Source: Streptomyces clavifer
Lineage (GTDB): Bacteria; Actinomycetota; Actinomycetes; Streptomycetales; Streptomycetaceae
Length of the DNA: 64,000 bases
Direction of reading: 5' to 3'
NCBI GenBank assembly: GCA_014651175.1
Contig: BMWJ01000009.1
Coordinates: forward strand, 124,001-188,000
Below, piece by piece: positions 54,880 to 64,000 of this stretch (position 1 is its first letter; each line of letters begins with the position of its first letter). The notes beneath the pieces are model-generated. The model saw only the letters and a list, made by a program, of their open reading frames with translations. It searched no databases and was not told where the DNA came from. The position numbers were made by a program, and so were the translations under genes.

Positions 54880-55619
54880 CGCACGACCCCCTGCGCCCTC
54901 GCCGCGGCGAGCCAGTGGGGGAATTCGGCCACCAGCCGGTCGTACAGCTCGGCGTCCGGGACGGTCCGGGGGTCGGAACCGGCGTGGAAGAAGCCGGCGT
55001 TGTCGAGGGGGCGCATGTCGGGTACGGCCAGTTCGTCGAGCCTGCGCAGGAAGTCGAACTGCGAGCTCCGTCTGTCGCCGAAGCCGACGAACTGCCAGAA
55101 CAGCGGCAGCTTCGCCCCCTTGCAGAGGTAGCGTTCCGCCGCGTGCTTGCTGACCGGTCCGCCGTCCGTCTGGAAGACGACGAGGGCGGGCGCGGTCGAA
55201 CCGCTGTCGAGGTAGTGGTCGATGACGGCGTCCATGGCCAGGTGGTAGCTGGTCCTCCCCATGTGCCCGAGACCGGCCACGATCGCGTCGATGCGGCCGT
55301 GGTGGCTGTCCAGGGCGATCTCGGTGACCGCGTCGACGTCCGTGGAGAAGAACACGACGGGCACCCGGCCGTCGTCGTCCAGATGGGCGGACAGGCCGAG
55401 CACCCGGTCGGCGAGCGCCTGGACGGTGCCGTCCCGGTAGTACTCCCTCATCGAACCGGAGTAGTCGAGCACCAGGTAGACCGCGGCCCGTTGGCCGCTC
55501 ACCCCGTACTTGTCCAGCGACACACGCGCGTTCTCGTACGGGCCGACGAGCGCGGGTGCCCGCTCCCGCACCTTGCTCAGGCTGATGGCCGGACCCGGGG
55601 CGGCGGACGAGCCTGCCAT
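54876..55619 (-). CDS. von Willebrand factor A domain protein (TerF-like)
   Basis: A 247-aa vWA protein. The MIDAS metal site DYSGS is at 52-56 with a later T in GRTSYHL and D in FQTDGGP. The N-terminus ISLSKVRERAPALVGPYENA, split here by length, and the body match the TerF-like cytoplasmic proteins of tellurite-resistance clusters. No terZABCDE genes are in the window. Translationally coupled to HutD (4-bp overlap); divergent from the rhomboid gene. Confidence 0.88.
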   Translation of the reverse strand: MAGSSAAPGPAISLSKVRERAPALVGPYENARVSLDKYGVSGQRAAVYLVLDYSGSMREYYRDGTVQALADRVLGLSAHLDDDGRVPVVFFSTDVDAVTEIALDSHHGRIDAIVAGLGHMGRTSYHLAMDAVIDHYLDSGSTAPALVVFQTDGGPVSKHAAERYLCKGAKLPLFWQFVGFGDRRSSQFDFLRRLDELAVPDMRPLDNAGFFHAGSDPRTVPDAELYDRLVAEFPHWLAAARAQGVVR

Positions 55620-55784
55620 GTCGGTCTCCGATCAGGGGTTCTCGGCGGCTGCGGTGCCGGCCGCGGGGCCTTCGAGCCTACGGGCTGCCCGACCCAGGTG
55701 TGCCCGTCGCCCCCGGTGTTCGCTATCTTGAGCGCCGCCGCCCCGGCGGCCCCTCCTCCCCGTCCACGAATGAAGGAGCCGGCC

Positions 55785-56699
55785 ATGGAGGCCGCCGCCA
55801 CCACGTGTTACCGCCACCCGTCGTACGAGACGTATGTGCGCTGCACGCGCTGCGACCGGTACATCTGTCCGGACTGCATGCGGGAGGCCTCGGTCGGTCA
55901 CCACTGCGTGGAGTGCGTGAAGGAGGGGCAGCGTTCGGTCCGCCGGGCGCGCTCCCTGTTCGGCGGCGAGGTGCCGACGGCTGCGACGCCGGTGGTGACG
56001 TACACGCTGATGGTGCTGAACATCGTCGCCTACGTCGTCGAGGTGGTCCGGTCCGGGACGGTGGACCGGTTCGGGATGCTCGGCGCGGTGCTGGTCGACG
56101 CGGAGGGCGGGCGCTACTACTACGAGGGCGGGTCCGTTCCCGGACTCGACCTGATCGGGGTGGCCGGCGGCGAGTGGTACCGGCTGCTGACCGGGGCCTT
56201 CCTCCATCTGCCGCCCGACGCCTCGTTCGGTGTGATGCACCTCGTCTTCAACATGTTCGCGCTGTGGAACCTGGGACGGGTCGTCGAGGGGCAGCTCGGC
56301 CGGGCGCGGTATCTGGCGCTGTACCTGCTGTCGGCGGTGGGGGGTTCGGTGCTGGTGTACCTGGTCTCGCCGGAGACCACGGCGGTCGGCGCCTCGGGGG
56401 CGATCTTCGGTCTGGCCGCGTCCTTCTACGTCATCAACCGGCGGCTGGGCCGGGACATGCGGGCGGTCAACCGCTTCATGGCGGGATTCCTGCTCTGGAT
56501 GGTCGTCTCCGCCGCGTTCACCTCGTGGGAGGGCCACCTCGGCGGTCTCGTGACCGGCGGTCTGGTGACCTACGGACTCGCCTACGCCCCGGCGAAGCTG
56601 CGGACGTCCGGGGTGCAACTGGCCGGGGGGATGGTGCTGGTCGCGCTGCTGACCCTGGTGGTGGCCGTGAGGACGGCTTCCCTGACCGGCGCCGTCTGA
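55785..56699 (+). CDS. Rhomboid intramembrane serine protease with N-terminal B-box-type zinc finger
   Basis: A 304-aa polytopic protease. A zinc finger (C8, H11, C20, C23, C28, C31, H39/H40, C41, C44) precedes the membrane core (about 70-295). The catalytic dyad is S204 in GASGAIFGL and H251 in GHLGGLVTG; HLVFNMFALWNLG is the conserved loop and helix. GGAG lies 6 nt before ATG 55785. It cleaves membrane-spanning substrates; its targets are unknown. The zinc-finger fusion is common in actinobacteria. Confidence 0.93.
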   Translation: MEAAATTCYRHPSYETYVRCTRCDRYICPDCMREASVGHHCVECVKEGQRSVRRARSLFGGEVPTAATPVVTYTLMVLNIVAYVVEVVRSGTVDRFGMLGAVLVDAEGGRYYYEGGSVPGLDLIGVAGGEWYRLLTGAFLHLPPDASFGVMHLVFNMFALWNLGRVVEGQLGRARYLALYLLSAVGGSVLVYLVSPETTAVGASGAIFGLAASFYVINRRLGRDMRAVNRFMAGFLLWMVVSAAFTSWEGHLGGLVTGGLVTYGLAYAPAKLRTSGVQLAGGMVLVALLTLVVAVRTASLTGAV

Positions 56700-56711
56700 G
56701 CCGGGTCGGCG

Positions 56712-56755
56712 GTGCCTGCCGAGGGCGGACCGGCCGGTCCGCCCTCGGCAGGCAC
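56712..56755 (+). terminator. 44-bp perfect palindrome after the rhomboid gene
   Basis: Arms 56712-56733 and 56734-56755 are exact complements over 22 bp with no spacer. It lies 12 bp after the rhomboid stop. Confidence 0.85.
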
Positions 56756-56790
56756 GCCTTGACCCCCCGGGGCGGGCCCCGGGACGCGTC

Positions 56791-56833
56791 ACGGCGCCCG
56801 CCATGGTCCGGTCGGGGACGAGGCGGGCGCCGT
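56791..56833 (-). terminator. gltD terminator
   Basis: 12-bp perfect stem (56791-56802 with 56822-56833), 19-nt loop, 46 bp after the gltD stop. Confidence 0.7.
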
Positions 56834-56879
56834 GTTCAGTTCCGTACGCCGTTGTACGGGACGTCTGTGTGTGCCGTGA

Positions 56880-58340
56880 TCAGACCGTCAGTGAACGGTC
56901 CGTCGGGCGGATCGGGGCCGGCAGTGCGCTGGCCCCGGTGAGGAAGCGGTCCACGCCGCGTGCCGCGGAGCGGCCCTCGGCGATGGCCCACACGATCAGG
57001 GACTGGCCGCGGCCCGCGTCACCGGCGACGTAGACGCCGTCGACGTTGGTCGCGTAGTCCTCGTCGCGCGCGATGTTGCCGCGCTCGTCGAGGCCGAGGC
57101 CGAACTGCTGGACGAGGCCGTTGGCCTGGTCGGTGCCGGTGAAGCCCATGGCCAGGGTGACGAGCTGGGCGGGGATGACACGCTCGGTGCCGGCCTTCTG
57201 CTCCAGCTTGCCGTCCTTGAACTCCACCTCGATGAGGTGCAGGGACTGGACGTTGCCGTCCTCGTCGCCCTCGAAGTGGGTGGTGGAGACGGAGTAGACC
57301 CGCTCGCCGCCCTCCTCGTGCGCGGAGGTGACCTTGTAGAGCATGGGGAACGTCGGCCAGGGCTGGTTGGCGTTACGGTCCTCGCCCGGCTGCGGCATGA
57401 TCTCCAGCTGGGTGACGGAGGCCGCGCCCTGCCGGTGTGCGGTGCCGACGCAGTCGGCGCCGGTGTCGCCGCCGCCGATGACGACGACGTGCTTGCCCTC
57501 GGCGGTGATCGGGGTGACCGTCAGGTCGCCCTCCTGCACCTTGTTGGCGAGCGGGAGGTACTCCATCGCGAAGTGCACGCCGTTGAGCTCACGGCCCGGG
57601 ACGGGCAGATCGCGGGAGACGGTGGCACCGGCGGCGATGACGATCGAGTCGTAGCGGCGGCGCAGCTTCGCCGCGTCGATGTCCGTGCCGATCTCGATCT
57701 CCGTGCGGAACTTGGTGCCCTCCGCGCGCATCTGCTGGATGCGGCGGTTGATGTGCGACTTCTCCATCTTGAACTCGGGGATGCCGTAGCGCAGCAGGCC
57801 GCCGATGCGGTCGGCACGCTCGTACACGACGACCGTGTGGCCGGCCCGGGTGAGCTGCTGGGCGGCGGCCAGGCCGGCCGGACCGGAGCCGATGACGGCG
57901 ACGGTCTTGCCGGAGAGGCGCTCGGGCGGCTGCGGGGTGACGTCGCCGCTGTCCCAGGCCTTGTCGATGATGGAGACTTCGACGTTCTTGATGGTGACGG
58001 CCGGCTGGTTGATGCCCAGCACACACGCCGACTCGCAGGGAGCGGGGCACAGCCGCCCGGTGAACTCCGGGAAGTTGTTCGTGGCGTGCAGGCGCTCGGA
58101 CGCGGCCGACCAGTCCTCGCGGTAGGCGTAGTCGTTCCACTCGGGGATGAGGTTTCCGAGGGGACAGCCGTTGTGGCAGAACGGGATGCCGCAGTCCATG
58201 CAGCGGCCGGCCTGCTTGCTGATGATCGGGAGCAGCGAGCCCGGAACGTAGACCTCGTTCCAGTCCTTGACGCGCTCGCCGACGGGCCGGGTCTGCGCGA
58301 CCTCGCGGCCGGTGGTCAGGAAGCCCTTGGGGTCAGCCAT
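56880..58340 (-). CDS. gltD: Glutamate synthase (NADPH) small subunit
   Basis: A 486-aa flavoprotein that takes electrons from NADPH for GltB. The N-terminal iron-sulfur region has [17 protein letters not shown] near 46-62 and a second Cys group in [13 protein letters not shown]. The FAD site is [15 protein letters not shown] (about 150), and the NADPH site [13 protein letters not shown] (about 287). ATG 58340 overlaps the gltB stop by 8 bp; the two form one operon. Confidence 0.97.
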   Translation of the reverse strand: MADPKGFLTTGREVAQTRPVGERVKDWNEVYVPGSLLPIISKQAGRCMDCGIPFCHNGCPLGNLIPEWNDYAYREDWSAASERLHATNNFPEFTGRLCPAPCESACVLGINQPAVTIKNVEVSIIDKAWDSGDVTPQPPERLSGKTVAVIGSGPAGLAAAQQLTRAGHTVVVYERADRIGGLLRYGIPEFKMEKSHINRRIQQMRAEGTKFRTEIEIGTDIDAAKLRRRYDSIVIAAGATVSRDLPVPGRELNGVHFAMEYLPLANKVQEGDLTVTPITAEGKHVVVIGGGDTGADCVGTAHRQGAASVTQLEIMPQPGEDRNANQPWPTFPMLYKVTSAHEEGGERVYSVSTTHFEGDEDGNVQSLHLIEVEFKDGKLEQKAGTERVIPAQLVTLAMGFTGTDQANGLVQQFGLGLDERGNIARDEDYATNVDGVYVAGDAGRGQSLIVWAIAEGRSAARGVDRFLTGASALPAPIRPTDRSLTV

Positions 58341-61300
58341 TGGTCGCCGCCTCCATCATCTTCTCGGTGGTCTCCTGCTCGGAGAGACCGGCGAGCTCAG
58401 CGGCGTCCTTGGCGGCGAGCACTGCCTTGTAGGCGGACGGGATGATCTTGCTGAACCGGGCCACCGAGGTGTCCCAGTCGGCAAGCAGCTTCTCGGCGAC
58501 CGTGGAGCCGGTCTCCTCCTGGTGGCGGCGCACGACGGCGTGCAGCCACTGCGTGTCGGAGTCGTCGAGCGCGCAGACGGCGCCGAGGTTGCCGGTGTTG
58601 ACGTTGTCGGGGTCGAGGTCGATGACGTAGGCGATGCCGCCGGACATGCCTGCCGCGAAGTTGCGCCCGGTCTCGCCGAGTACGACGGCCCGGCCACCGG
58701 TCATGTACTCGCAGCCGTGGTCGCCCACGCCCTCCGAGACGACGGTCGCACCGGAGTTGCGGACGCAGAAGCGCTCGCCGGTCCGGCCGCGCAGGAACAG
58801 TTCGCCGCCGGTAGCACCGTAGGCGATGGTGTTGCCCGCGATGGTGGAGTACTCGGCGAGGTGGTCGGCGCCGCGGTCCGGGCGGACGACGACACGGCCG
58901 CCGGAGAGGCCCTTGCCGACGTAGTCGTTGGCGTCGCCCTCCAGTCGCAGCGTCACACCGCGCGGTACGAACGCTCCGAAGGACTGGCCGGCGGAGCCGG
59001 TGAAGGTGATGTCGATGGTGTCGTCGGGCAGGCCCGCACCGCCGAACTTCTTCGTCACCTCGTGGCCGAGCATGGTGCCGACGGTGCGGTTGATGTTGCG
59101 GATCGCGATCTGGGCCCGGACCGGCTGGGCGGCCTCGGCGCTGTCGGCGCCGAGGGCGTCGGCGGCGAGCTTGATCAGCTGGTTGTCGAGCGCCTTCGCC
59201 AGGCCGTGGTCCTGCTCGGCGATCTGGTGGCGCACCGCGCCCTCGGGCAGCTCGGGCACGTAGAAGAGGGGGGCCAGGTCGAGGCCCTGCGCCTTCCAGT
59301 GCGTGACGGCCCGATCGGTGTCGAGGAGCTCGGCGTGGCCGACGGCCTCCTCGATCGTGCGGAAGCCGAGCTCGGCGAGGATCTCGCGGACCTCTTCGGC
59401 GATGAACTCGAAGAAGTTGACGATGTACTCGGCCTTGCCGGAGAACCGGTCGCGCAGGACCGGGTTCTGGGTGGCGATGCCGACGGGACAGGTGTCGAGG
59501 TGGCAGACGCGCATCATGACGCAGCCGGAGACGACGAGGGGCGCGGTCGCGAAACCGAACTCCTCGGCGCCGAGGAGCGCGGCGATGACGACGTCGCGGC
59601 CGGTCTTGAGCTGGCCGTCGGTCTGGACGACGATGCGGTCGCGCAGGCCGTTGAGCAGCAGGGTCTGCTGGGTCTCGGCGAGGCCGAGCTCCCAGGGGCC
59701 GCCCGCGTGCTTGAGCGAGGTCAGCGGGGACGCGCCCGTTCCGCCGTCGTGGCCGGAGATGAGGACGACGTCCGCGTGGGCCTTGGACACACCGGCCGCG
59801 ACCGTGCCGACGCCGACCTCGGAGACCAGCTTCACGTGGATGCGGGCCGCCGGGTTGGCGTTCTTGAGGTCGTGGATCAGCTGGGCCAGATCCTCGATGG
59901 AGTAGATGTCGTGGTGCGGCGGGGGCGAGATCAGGCCGACGCCCGGGGTGGAGTGCCGGGTCTTGGCGACCCACGGGTAGACCTTGTGGCCGGGCAGCTG
60001 GCCGCCCTCGCCGGGCTTGGCGCCCTGCGCCATCTTGATCTGGATGTCGTCCGCGTTGACCAGGTATTCGCTGGTCACACCGAAGCGGCCGGAGGCGACC
60101 TGCTTGATGGACGAGCGGCGTGCCGGGTCGTACAGCCGCTCCGCGTCCTCGCCGCCCTCACCGGTGTTGGACTTGCCGCCCAGCTGGTTCATGGCGATGG
60201 CGAGGGTTTCGTGCGCCTCCTGGGAGATGGAGCCGTACGACATGGCGCCGGTGGAGAAGCGCTTGACGATGTCGGAGACGGACTCGACCTCGTCGAGGGG
60301 GACCGGCTCGCGGCCCGACTGGAAGCCGAAGAGGCCGCGGAGCGTCATGAGGCGCTCGGACTGCTCGTTGACCCGGCCGGTGTACTTCTTGAAGATGTCG
60401 TACCGGCGGTTGCGGGTGGCGTGCTGGAGGCGGAAGACCGTCTCCGGGTCGAACAGGTGCGGCTCGCCCTCGCGGCGCCACTGGTACTCGCCGCCGATCT
60501 CCAGCGCGCGGTGCGACGCGGAGATGCCGGAGGCGGGGTACGCCTTGGCGTGCCGGGCGGCGACCTCCTTGGCGACGATACCGAGTCCGGCGCCGCCGAT
60601 CTTGGTGGCGGTGCCGTTGAAGTACTGCGCGACGAAGGCCTCGTCCAGGCCGACGGCCTCGAAGACCTGGGCGCCGCGGTAGGACGCGACGGTCGAGATG
60701 CCCATCTTGGACATGACCTTCAGGACGCCCTTGCCGAGCGCGTAGATCAGGTTGCGGATGGCCCGCTCGGGCTCGATGCCCTCGATGAACGTACCGGCGC
60801 GGACGAGGTCTTCGACGGACTCCATCGCGAGGTACGGGTTGACCGCGGCGGCGCCGTAGCCGATCAGCAGCGCGACGTGGTGGACCTCGCGGACGTCACC
60901 GGCCTCGACCAGCAGGCCCACCTGGGTGCGCTGCTTGGTGCGGATGAGGTGGTGGTGGACGGCCGAGGTGAGCAGCAGCGAGGGGATCGGTGCGTGCTCG
61001 GCGTCGGAGTGCCGGTCGGAGAGGACGATCAGGCGGGCGCCGTCCTCTATGGCGGCGTCGACCTCGGTGCAGATCTCCTCGATCCGGGCTGCGAGGGCGT
61101 CGCCGCCGCCGCTGACCCGGTAGAGACCGGCCAGGGTGGCGGCCTTCATGCCCGGCATGTCGCCGTCGGCGTTGATGTGGATGAGCTTGGCCAGCTCGTC
61201 GTTGTCGATCACCGGGAAGGGCAGCGTCACGGCGCGACACGCTGCGGGGCTCGGTTCCAGGATGTTGCCCTGGGGGCCCAGCGTGGAGCGCAGCGAGGTG

Positions 61301-62892
61301 ACGAGCTCCTCGCGGATGGCGTCCAGCGGCGGGTTGGTGACCTGGGCGAACAGCTGGGTGAAGTAGTCGAAGAGCAGCCGGGGGCGCTCGGAGAGCGCGG
61401 CGATCGGCGAGTCGGTGCCCATGGAGCCGAGGGGTTCGCCGGCGGTGCGGGCCATCGGGGCGAGGAGGACGCGGAGCTCCTCCTCGGTGTAGCCGAAGGT
61501 CTGCTGGCGGCGGGTGACCGAGGCGTGGGTGTGGACGACGTGCTCGCGCTCGGGGAGGTCCTCGAGCTCGATCTCACCGGTTTCCAGCCACTCGGCGTAG
61601 GGCTGCTCGGCGGCGAGGGACGCCTTGATCTCGTCGTCCTCGACGATGCGGCGCTCGGCCGTGTCGACGAGGAACATCTTGCCGGGCTGGAGACGGCCCT
61701 TGCGGACGACCTTCGCGGGGTCGATGTCCAGGACACCGACCTCGGAGGAGAGGACGACGAGGCCGTCGTCGGTGACCCAGTAGCGGCCGGGGCGCAGACC
61801 GTTGCGGTCGAGGACCGCACCGACCTGGGTGCCGTCGGTGAAGGTGACGCAGGCCGGGCCGTCCCAGGGCTCCATCATCGTGGAGTGGTACTGGTAGAAC
61901 GCGCGCCGGGCCGGGTCCATGGACCGGTGGTTCTCCCACGCCTCGGGGACCATCATCAGCACGGAGTGCGGCAGCGAGCGTCCGCCGAGGTGGAGCAGCT
62001 CCAGGACCTCGTCGAAGGAGGCCGAGTCCGAGGCGTCCGGGGTGCAGACGGGGAAGATCCGGTCGAGCTGCGCGGCACCGAAGAGGCTGGAGGCGAGCTG
62101 GGACTCGCGGGCCTTCATCCAGTTGCGGTTGCCCTTGACCGTGTTGATCTCGCCGTTGTGCGCGACGAAACGGTACGGGTGTGCAAGCGGCCAGCTGGGG
62201 AAGGTGTTGGTGGAGAAGCGGGAGTGGACGAGCGCGACCCTGGTCGCGAAGCGACGGTCGGAGAGGTCCGGGAAGAACGGCTCCAGCTGCCCGGTGGTCA
62301 GCATGCCCTTGTAGACGATCGTGCGTGCGGAGAGCGAGGGGAAGTACACCCCTGCCTCGCGCTCGGAGCGCTTGCGCAGCACGAAGGCCTTGCGGTCGAG
62401 GGCGACGTCGGTGCTCGTGCCGTCCGCGACGATCAGCTGGCGGAATTCGGGCATCGTGGCGCGGGCGCCGTTGCCGAGGAGGTCCGGGGCGACCGGGACC
62501 TCGCGCCAGCCGAGGACGTCGAGGCCCTCTTCGCCGGCGATCTTCTCGATCTGCCGGACGGCCCCGGTGGAGCCGTCGGCGGGCAGGAACGCGATTCCGA
62601 CGGCGTAGGACCCCGCCTCGGGGAGGTCGAAGTCGACCTCGTCGCGGAGGAAGGCATCCGGGACCTGAAGCAGGATGCCGGCGCCGTCGCCCGAGTCGGG
62701 CTCGGAACCTGTGGCACCACGGTGTTCGAGGTTGCGCAGTACGGTCAGCGCCTGCTCGACCAGCTCATGGCTGGCCACACCGGTCAGAGTGGCCACGAAC
62801 CCGACGCCACAGGCGTCGTGCTCGTTACGGGGGTCGTACATCCCCTGCTGGGCGGGGCGACCGTCCATGGGCGACCAGGCGTCGGAACGCAT
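58333..62892 (-). CDS. gltB: Glutamate synthase large subunit
   Basis: A 1519-aa GOGAT alpha subunit making two glutamates from glutamine and 2-oxoglutarate. C28 (HDACGVGF) is the amidotransferase nucleophile after propeptide removal. The class II glutaminase domain (about 28-430), central domain, FMN synthase domain (about 830-1200) with [15 protein letters not shown], the 3Fe-4S cysteines in CHLDTCPVG and the C-terminal beta-helix (about 1270-1510) are all present. Full length. A GlnR-like site lies about 65 bp upstream. Confidence 0.98.
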   Translation of the reverse strand: MRSDAWSPMDGRPAQQGMYDPRNEHDACGVGFVATLTGVASHELVEQALTVLRNLEHRGATGSEPDSGDGAGILLQVPDAFLRDEVDFDLPEAGSYAVGIAFLPADGSTGAVRQIEKIAGEEGLDVLGWREVPVAPDLLGNGARATMPEFRQLIVADGTSTDVALDRKAFVLRKRSEREAGVYFPSLSARTIVYKGMLTTGQLEPFFPDLSDRRFATRVALVHSRFSTNTFPSWPLAHPYRFVAHNGEINTVKGNRNWMKARESQLASSLFGAAQLDRIFPVCTPDASDSASFDEVLELLHLGGRSLPHSVLMMVPEAWENHRSMDPARRAFYQYHSTMMEPWDGPACVTFTDGTQVGAVLDRNGLRPGRYWVTDDGLVVLSSEVGVLDIDPAKVVRKGRLQPGKMFLVDTAERRIVEDDEIKASLAAEQPYAEWLETGEIELEDLPEREHVVHTHASVTRRQQTFGYTEEELRVLLAPMARTAGEPLGSMGTDSPIAALSERPRLLFDYFTQLFAQVTNPPLDAIREELVTSLRSTLGPQGNILEPSPAACRAVTLPFPVIDNDELAKLIHINADGDMPGMKAATLAGLYRVSGGGDALAARIEEICTEVDAAIEDGARLIVLSDRHSDAEHAPIPSLLLTSAVHHHLIRTKQRTQVGLLVEAGDVREVHHVALLIGYGAAAVNPYLAMESVEDLVRAGTFIEGIEPERAIRNLIYALGKGVLKVMSKMGISTVASYRGAQVFEAVGLDEAFVAQYFNGTATKIGGAGLGIVAKEVAARHAKAYPASGISASHRALEIGGEYQWRREGEPHLFDPETVFRLQHATRNRRYDIFKKYTGRVNEQSERLMTLRGLFGFQSGREPVPLDEVESVSDIVKRFSTGAMSYGSISQEAHETLAIAMNQLGGKSNTGEGGEDAERLYDPARRSSIKQVASGRFGVTSEYLVNADDIQIKMAQGAKPGEGGQLPGHKVYPWVAKTRHSTPGVGLISPPPHHDIYSIEDLAQLIHDLKNANPAARIHVKLVSEVGVGTVAAGVSKAHADVVLISGHDGGTGASPLTSLKHAGGPWELGLAETQQTLLLNGLRDRIVVQTDGQLKTGRDVVIAALLGAEEFGFATAPLVVSGCVMMRVCHLDTCPVGIATQNPVLRDRFSGKAEYIVNFFEFIAEEVREILAELGFRTIEEAVGHAELLDTDRAVTHWKAQGLDLAPLFYVPELPEGAVRHQIAEQDHGLAKALDNQLIKLAADALGADSAEAAQPVRAQIAIRNINRTVGTMLGHEVTKKFGGAGLPDDTIDITFTGSAGQSFGAFVPRGVTLRLEGDANDYVGKGLSGGRVVVRPDRGADHLAEYSTIAGNTIAYGATGGELFLRGRTGERFCVRNSGATVVSEGVGDHGCEYMTGGRAVVLGETGRNFAAGMSGGIAYVIDLDPDNVNTGNLGAVCALDDSDTQWLHAVVRRHQEETGSTVAEKLLADWDTSVARFSKIIPSAYKAVLAAKDAAELAGLSEQETTEKMMEAATNG

Positions 62893-63276
62893 CGGCTCTC
62901 CCGTCGTCGTCGTGGCATGTGCTGTGCCGAGGGACGACGTTGGCCCTCTGCGAAATTTCGTGCAGGTTACATGATGGAACGCTTCTCAAAAAGCGAATAG
63001 GACGTTCCACGATGCGGACACCACGGATACGTGGTGCGGGTGGGTCACGATCGGGCGGATCCTTGTGGATCACCGCTCGGGAGACCGGAGAGCACAGGCG
63101 TCGTTGCCCGCGGTGTCTACGGCTCTTGCCCCGCGGTCATGGAATCGAAACCGCCGAGTAACGGCTACTTATGTGTAGCGCCGTATAGGAACTCATTTTA
63201 CGGCCGCAGGGGCCCATCCGCCCAGTGACGTGCGCCAAGACGTATGTCACACCGGCGCAACGTCCGCGGACCCCGT
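62893..63276. other. gltB promoter region and gap to the VIT gene
   Basis: 384 bp, with a GlnR-like site at 62955-62970, a GGAACG/CGTTCC pair at about 62977-63009 (plus strand GGAAC... GTTCC), and an ACCACG/CGTGGT repeat at 63020-63035. The part from 63130 to 63200 is AT-richer and may hold the promoter. No gene. Confidence 0.45.
62955..62970 (-). promoter_or_regulatory. GlnR-like site upstream of gltB
   Basis: On the minus strand GTAAC, six bases, GAAAT; the GlnR half-site pair is GTnAC-n6-GaAAC. Nine of ten fixed positions match. It lies about 65 bp before the gltB start. Confidence 0.4.
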
Positions 63277-64000
63277 TCAGCTTCCCGCTGCCACGCCGAA
63301 GAGCGTGCCCAGGCCGTAGGTGAGCGCCGCGGCGGCGCCGCCGAGCACGAGCTGGCGCAGTCCGCTGAACCACCAGCTGCGTGCGGTCACCCTGGACACG
63401 ACCGCGCCGCAGCCGAACAGGCCGGTCAGGGCGAGCAGCACGGCGGGCCACAGCGCGGTGGCGCCGAGGAGGAACGGCAGTACGGGCAGCAGGGCTCCCA
63501 GGGCGAAGGCGCCGAAGGAGGACACGGCCGCGACGAGCGGGGACGGCAGGTCGCCCGGGTCGATGCCGAGCTCCTCACGGGCGTGGATCTCCAGGGCCTG
63601 CTCGGGGTCCCTGGACAGCTGGCGCGCGACCTCCCGGGCGAGTGCGGGCTCGACGCCGCGGGACTCGTAGAGTGCGGCGAGCTCCTCCATCTCGTCCTTG
63701 GGGTGCTTGCGCAGTTCGCGGCGTTCGACGGCGAGCTCGGCCTCGACGAGCTCGCGCTGCGAGGCGACGGAGGTGTACTCGCCGGCCGCCATGGAGAACG
63801 CGCCGGCGGCCAGACCGGCGAGGCCCGTGATGACGAGGGTCTGCTGGGACACCGCTCCGCCGGCGACCCCTGTCATCAGGGCGAGGTTGGACACGAGGCC
63901 GTCCATGGCACCGAACACCGCGGGCCGCAGCCAGCCGCCGTTCACGTCGCGGTGGGTGTGGTTGTCCCGGTGCGCCTCGTGCAGTACGGCGTCGGTCTCG
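63277..64000 (-). CDS. VIT1/CCC1 family (iron/manganese) transporter, N-terminus cut by window edge
   Basis: A membrane transporter of the VIT/CCC1 family. The first helix carries GAMDGLVSNLALMTGVAGG, with a second FSMAAGEYTSVASQRE helix; a cytoplasmic Glu-rich helical insert (about residues 60-120 of the visible part) probably binds metal; three more helices follow. The frame continues beyond GTG 63945 without a stop to the right edge (ETDAVLHEAHRDNHTHRD), a conserved His-rich N-terminus, so the gene starts outside the window. Confidence 0.9.
   Translation of the reverse strand, partial: ETDAVLHEAHRDNHTHRDVNGGWLRPAVFGAMDGLVSNLALMTGVAGGAVSQQTLVITGLAGLAAGAFSMAAGEYTSVASQRELVEAELAVERRELRKHPKDEMEELAALYESRGVEPALAREVARQLSRDPEQALEIHAREELGIDPGDLPSPLVAAVSSFGAFALGALLPVLPFLLGATALWPAVLLALTGLFGCGAVVSRVTARSWWFSGLRQLVLGGAAAALTYGLGTLFGVAAGS

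Noticed and set aside
58267-63000. Plus-strand open frame of 1577 aa opposite gltB-gltD
   Set aside because: An antisense shadow of gltB: repetitive Val/Asp/Gly/Leu composition, no domain, and it spans two well-identified genes.

Overview
This is a chromosomal core segment of a high-GC actinomycete, almost certainly a Streptomyces. The evidence is GC-rich third codon positions, GTG/ATG starts, 4-bp ATGA/GTGA gene overlaps, lineage-typical proteins (DUF6343 and DUF4184 proteins, an ANTAR regulator, a PAC2 protein, a Zn-finger rhomboid) and the order rpsA, polA, liv operon, pyk, gltBD, which recalls the S. coelicolor core as I remember it. I see no prophage, insertion sequence, CRISPR array, integrase or rRNA operon.

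Layout. 1-3.7 kb: SWIM Zn-finger protein (cut by the left edge) and its SNF2 helicase. 3.8-11 kb: SPFH protein, small lipoprotein, DoxX, methyltransferase, ADP-ribosylglycohydrolase, DUF6343 membrane protein, TPR protein, coaE, PAC2. 11.2-24.5 kb: rpsA, a methyltransferase, hrpB, a secreted lytic transglycosylase, a DUF4184 protein, polA and a YdeP-type molybdopterin oxidoreductase. 24.6-31.4 kb: thioesterase and a five-gene branched-chain amino acid ABC operon whose binding-protein gene is frameshifted at the lipobox. 31.4-36.7 kb: ANTAR response regulator, an unusual tRNA-Leu(CAA), a free-standing HTH/LAGLIDADG protein, pyk and a Tat-exported 5'-nucleotidase. 36.9-42.6 kb: a siderophore-type PLP decarboxylase/N-hydroxylase pair and PepN. 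42.9-52.3 kb: MHYT sensor, chorismate mutase, AraC regulator with GH35 beta-galactosidase, trypsin-like protease, zincin-like protein, ankyrin protein, DEAD-box helicase and cold-shock protein. 52.7-64 kb: TetR regulator, PNPOx-like protein, HutD and vWA proteins, rhomboid protease, gltD-gltB, and a VIT/CCC1 transporter cut by the right edge.

How the genes work together. The liv cluster should import leucine, isoleucine and valine. GltBD makes glutamate, and a GlnR-like site lies upstream of gltB. The decarboxylase/hydroxylase pair would make an N-hydroxy-diamine, but no hydroxamate-joining synthetase is nearby. AraC and GH35 form a divergent sugar-utilisation pair. Many gene ends carry long perfect hairpins acting as uni- or bidirectional terminators.

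The most unusual stretch is 32.18-33.12 kb: a tRNA with a leucine CAA anticodon but a short class-I variable loop, followed directly by a two-motif LAGLIDADG protein whose first motif is itself encoded with the rare leucine codons TTA and TTG. The frameshifted liv binding protein and the orphan siderophore pair are the next best leads.
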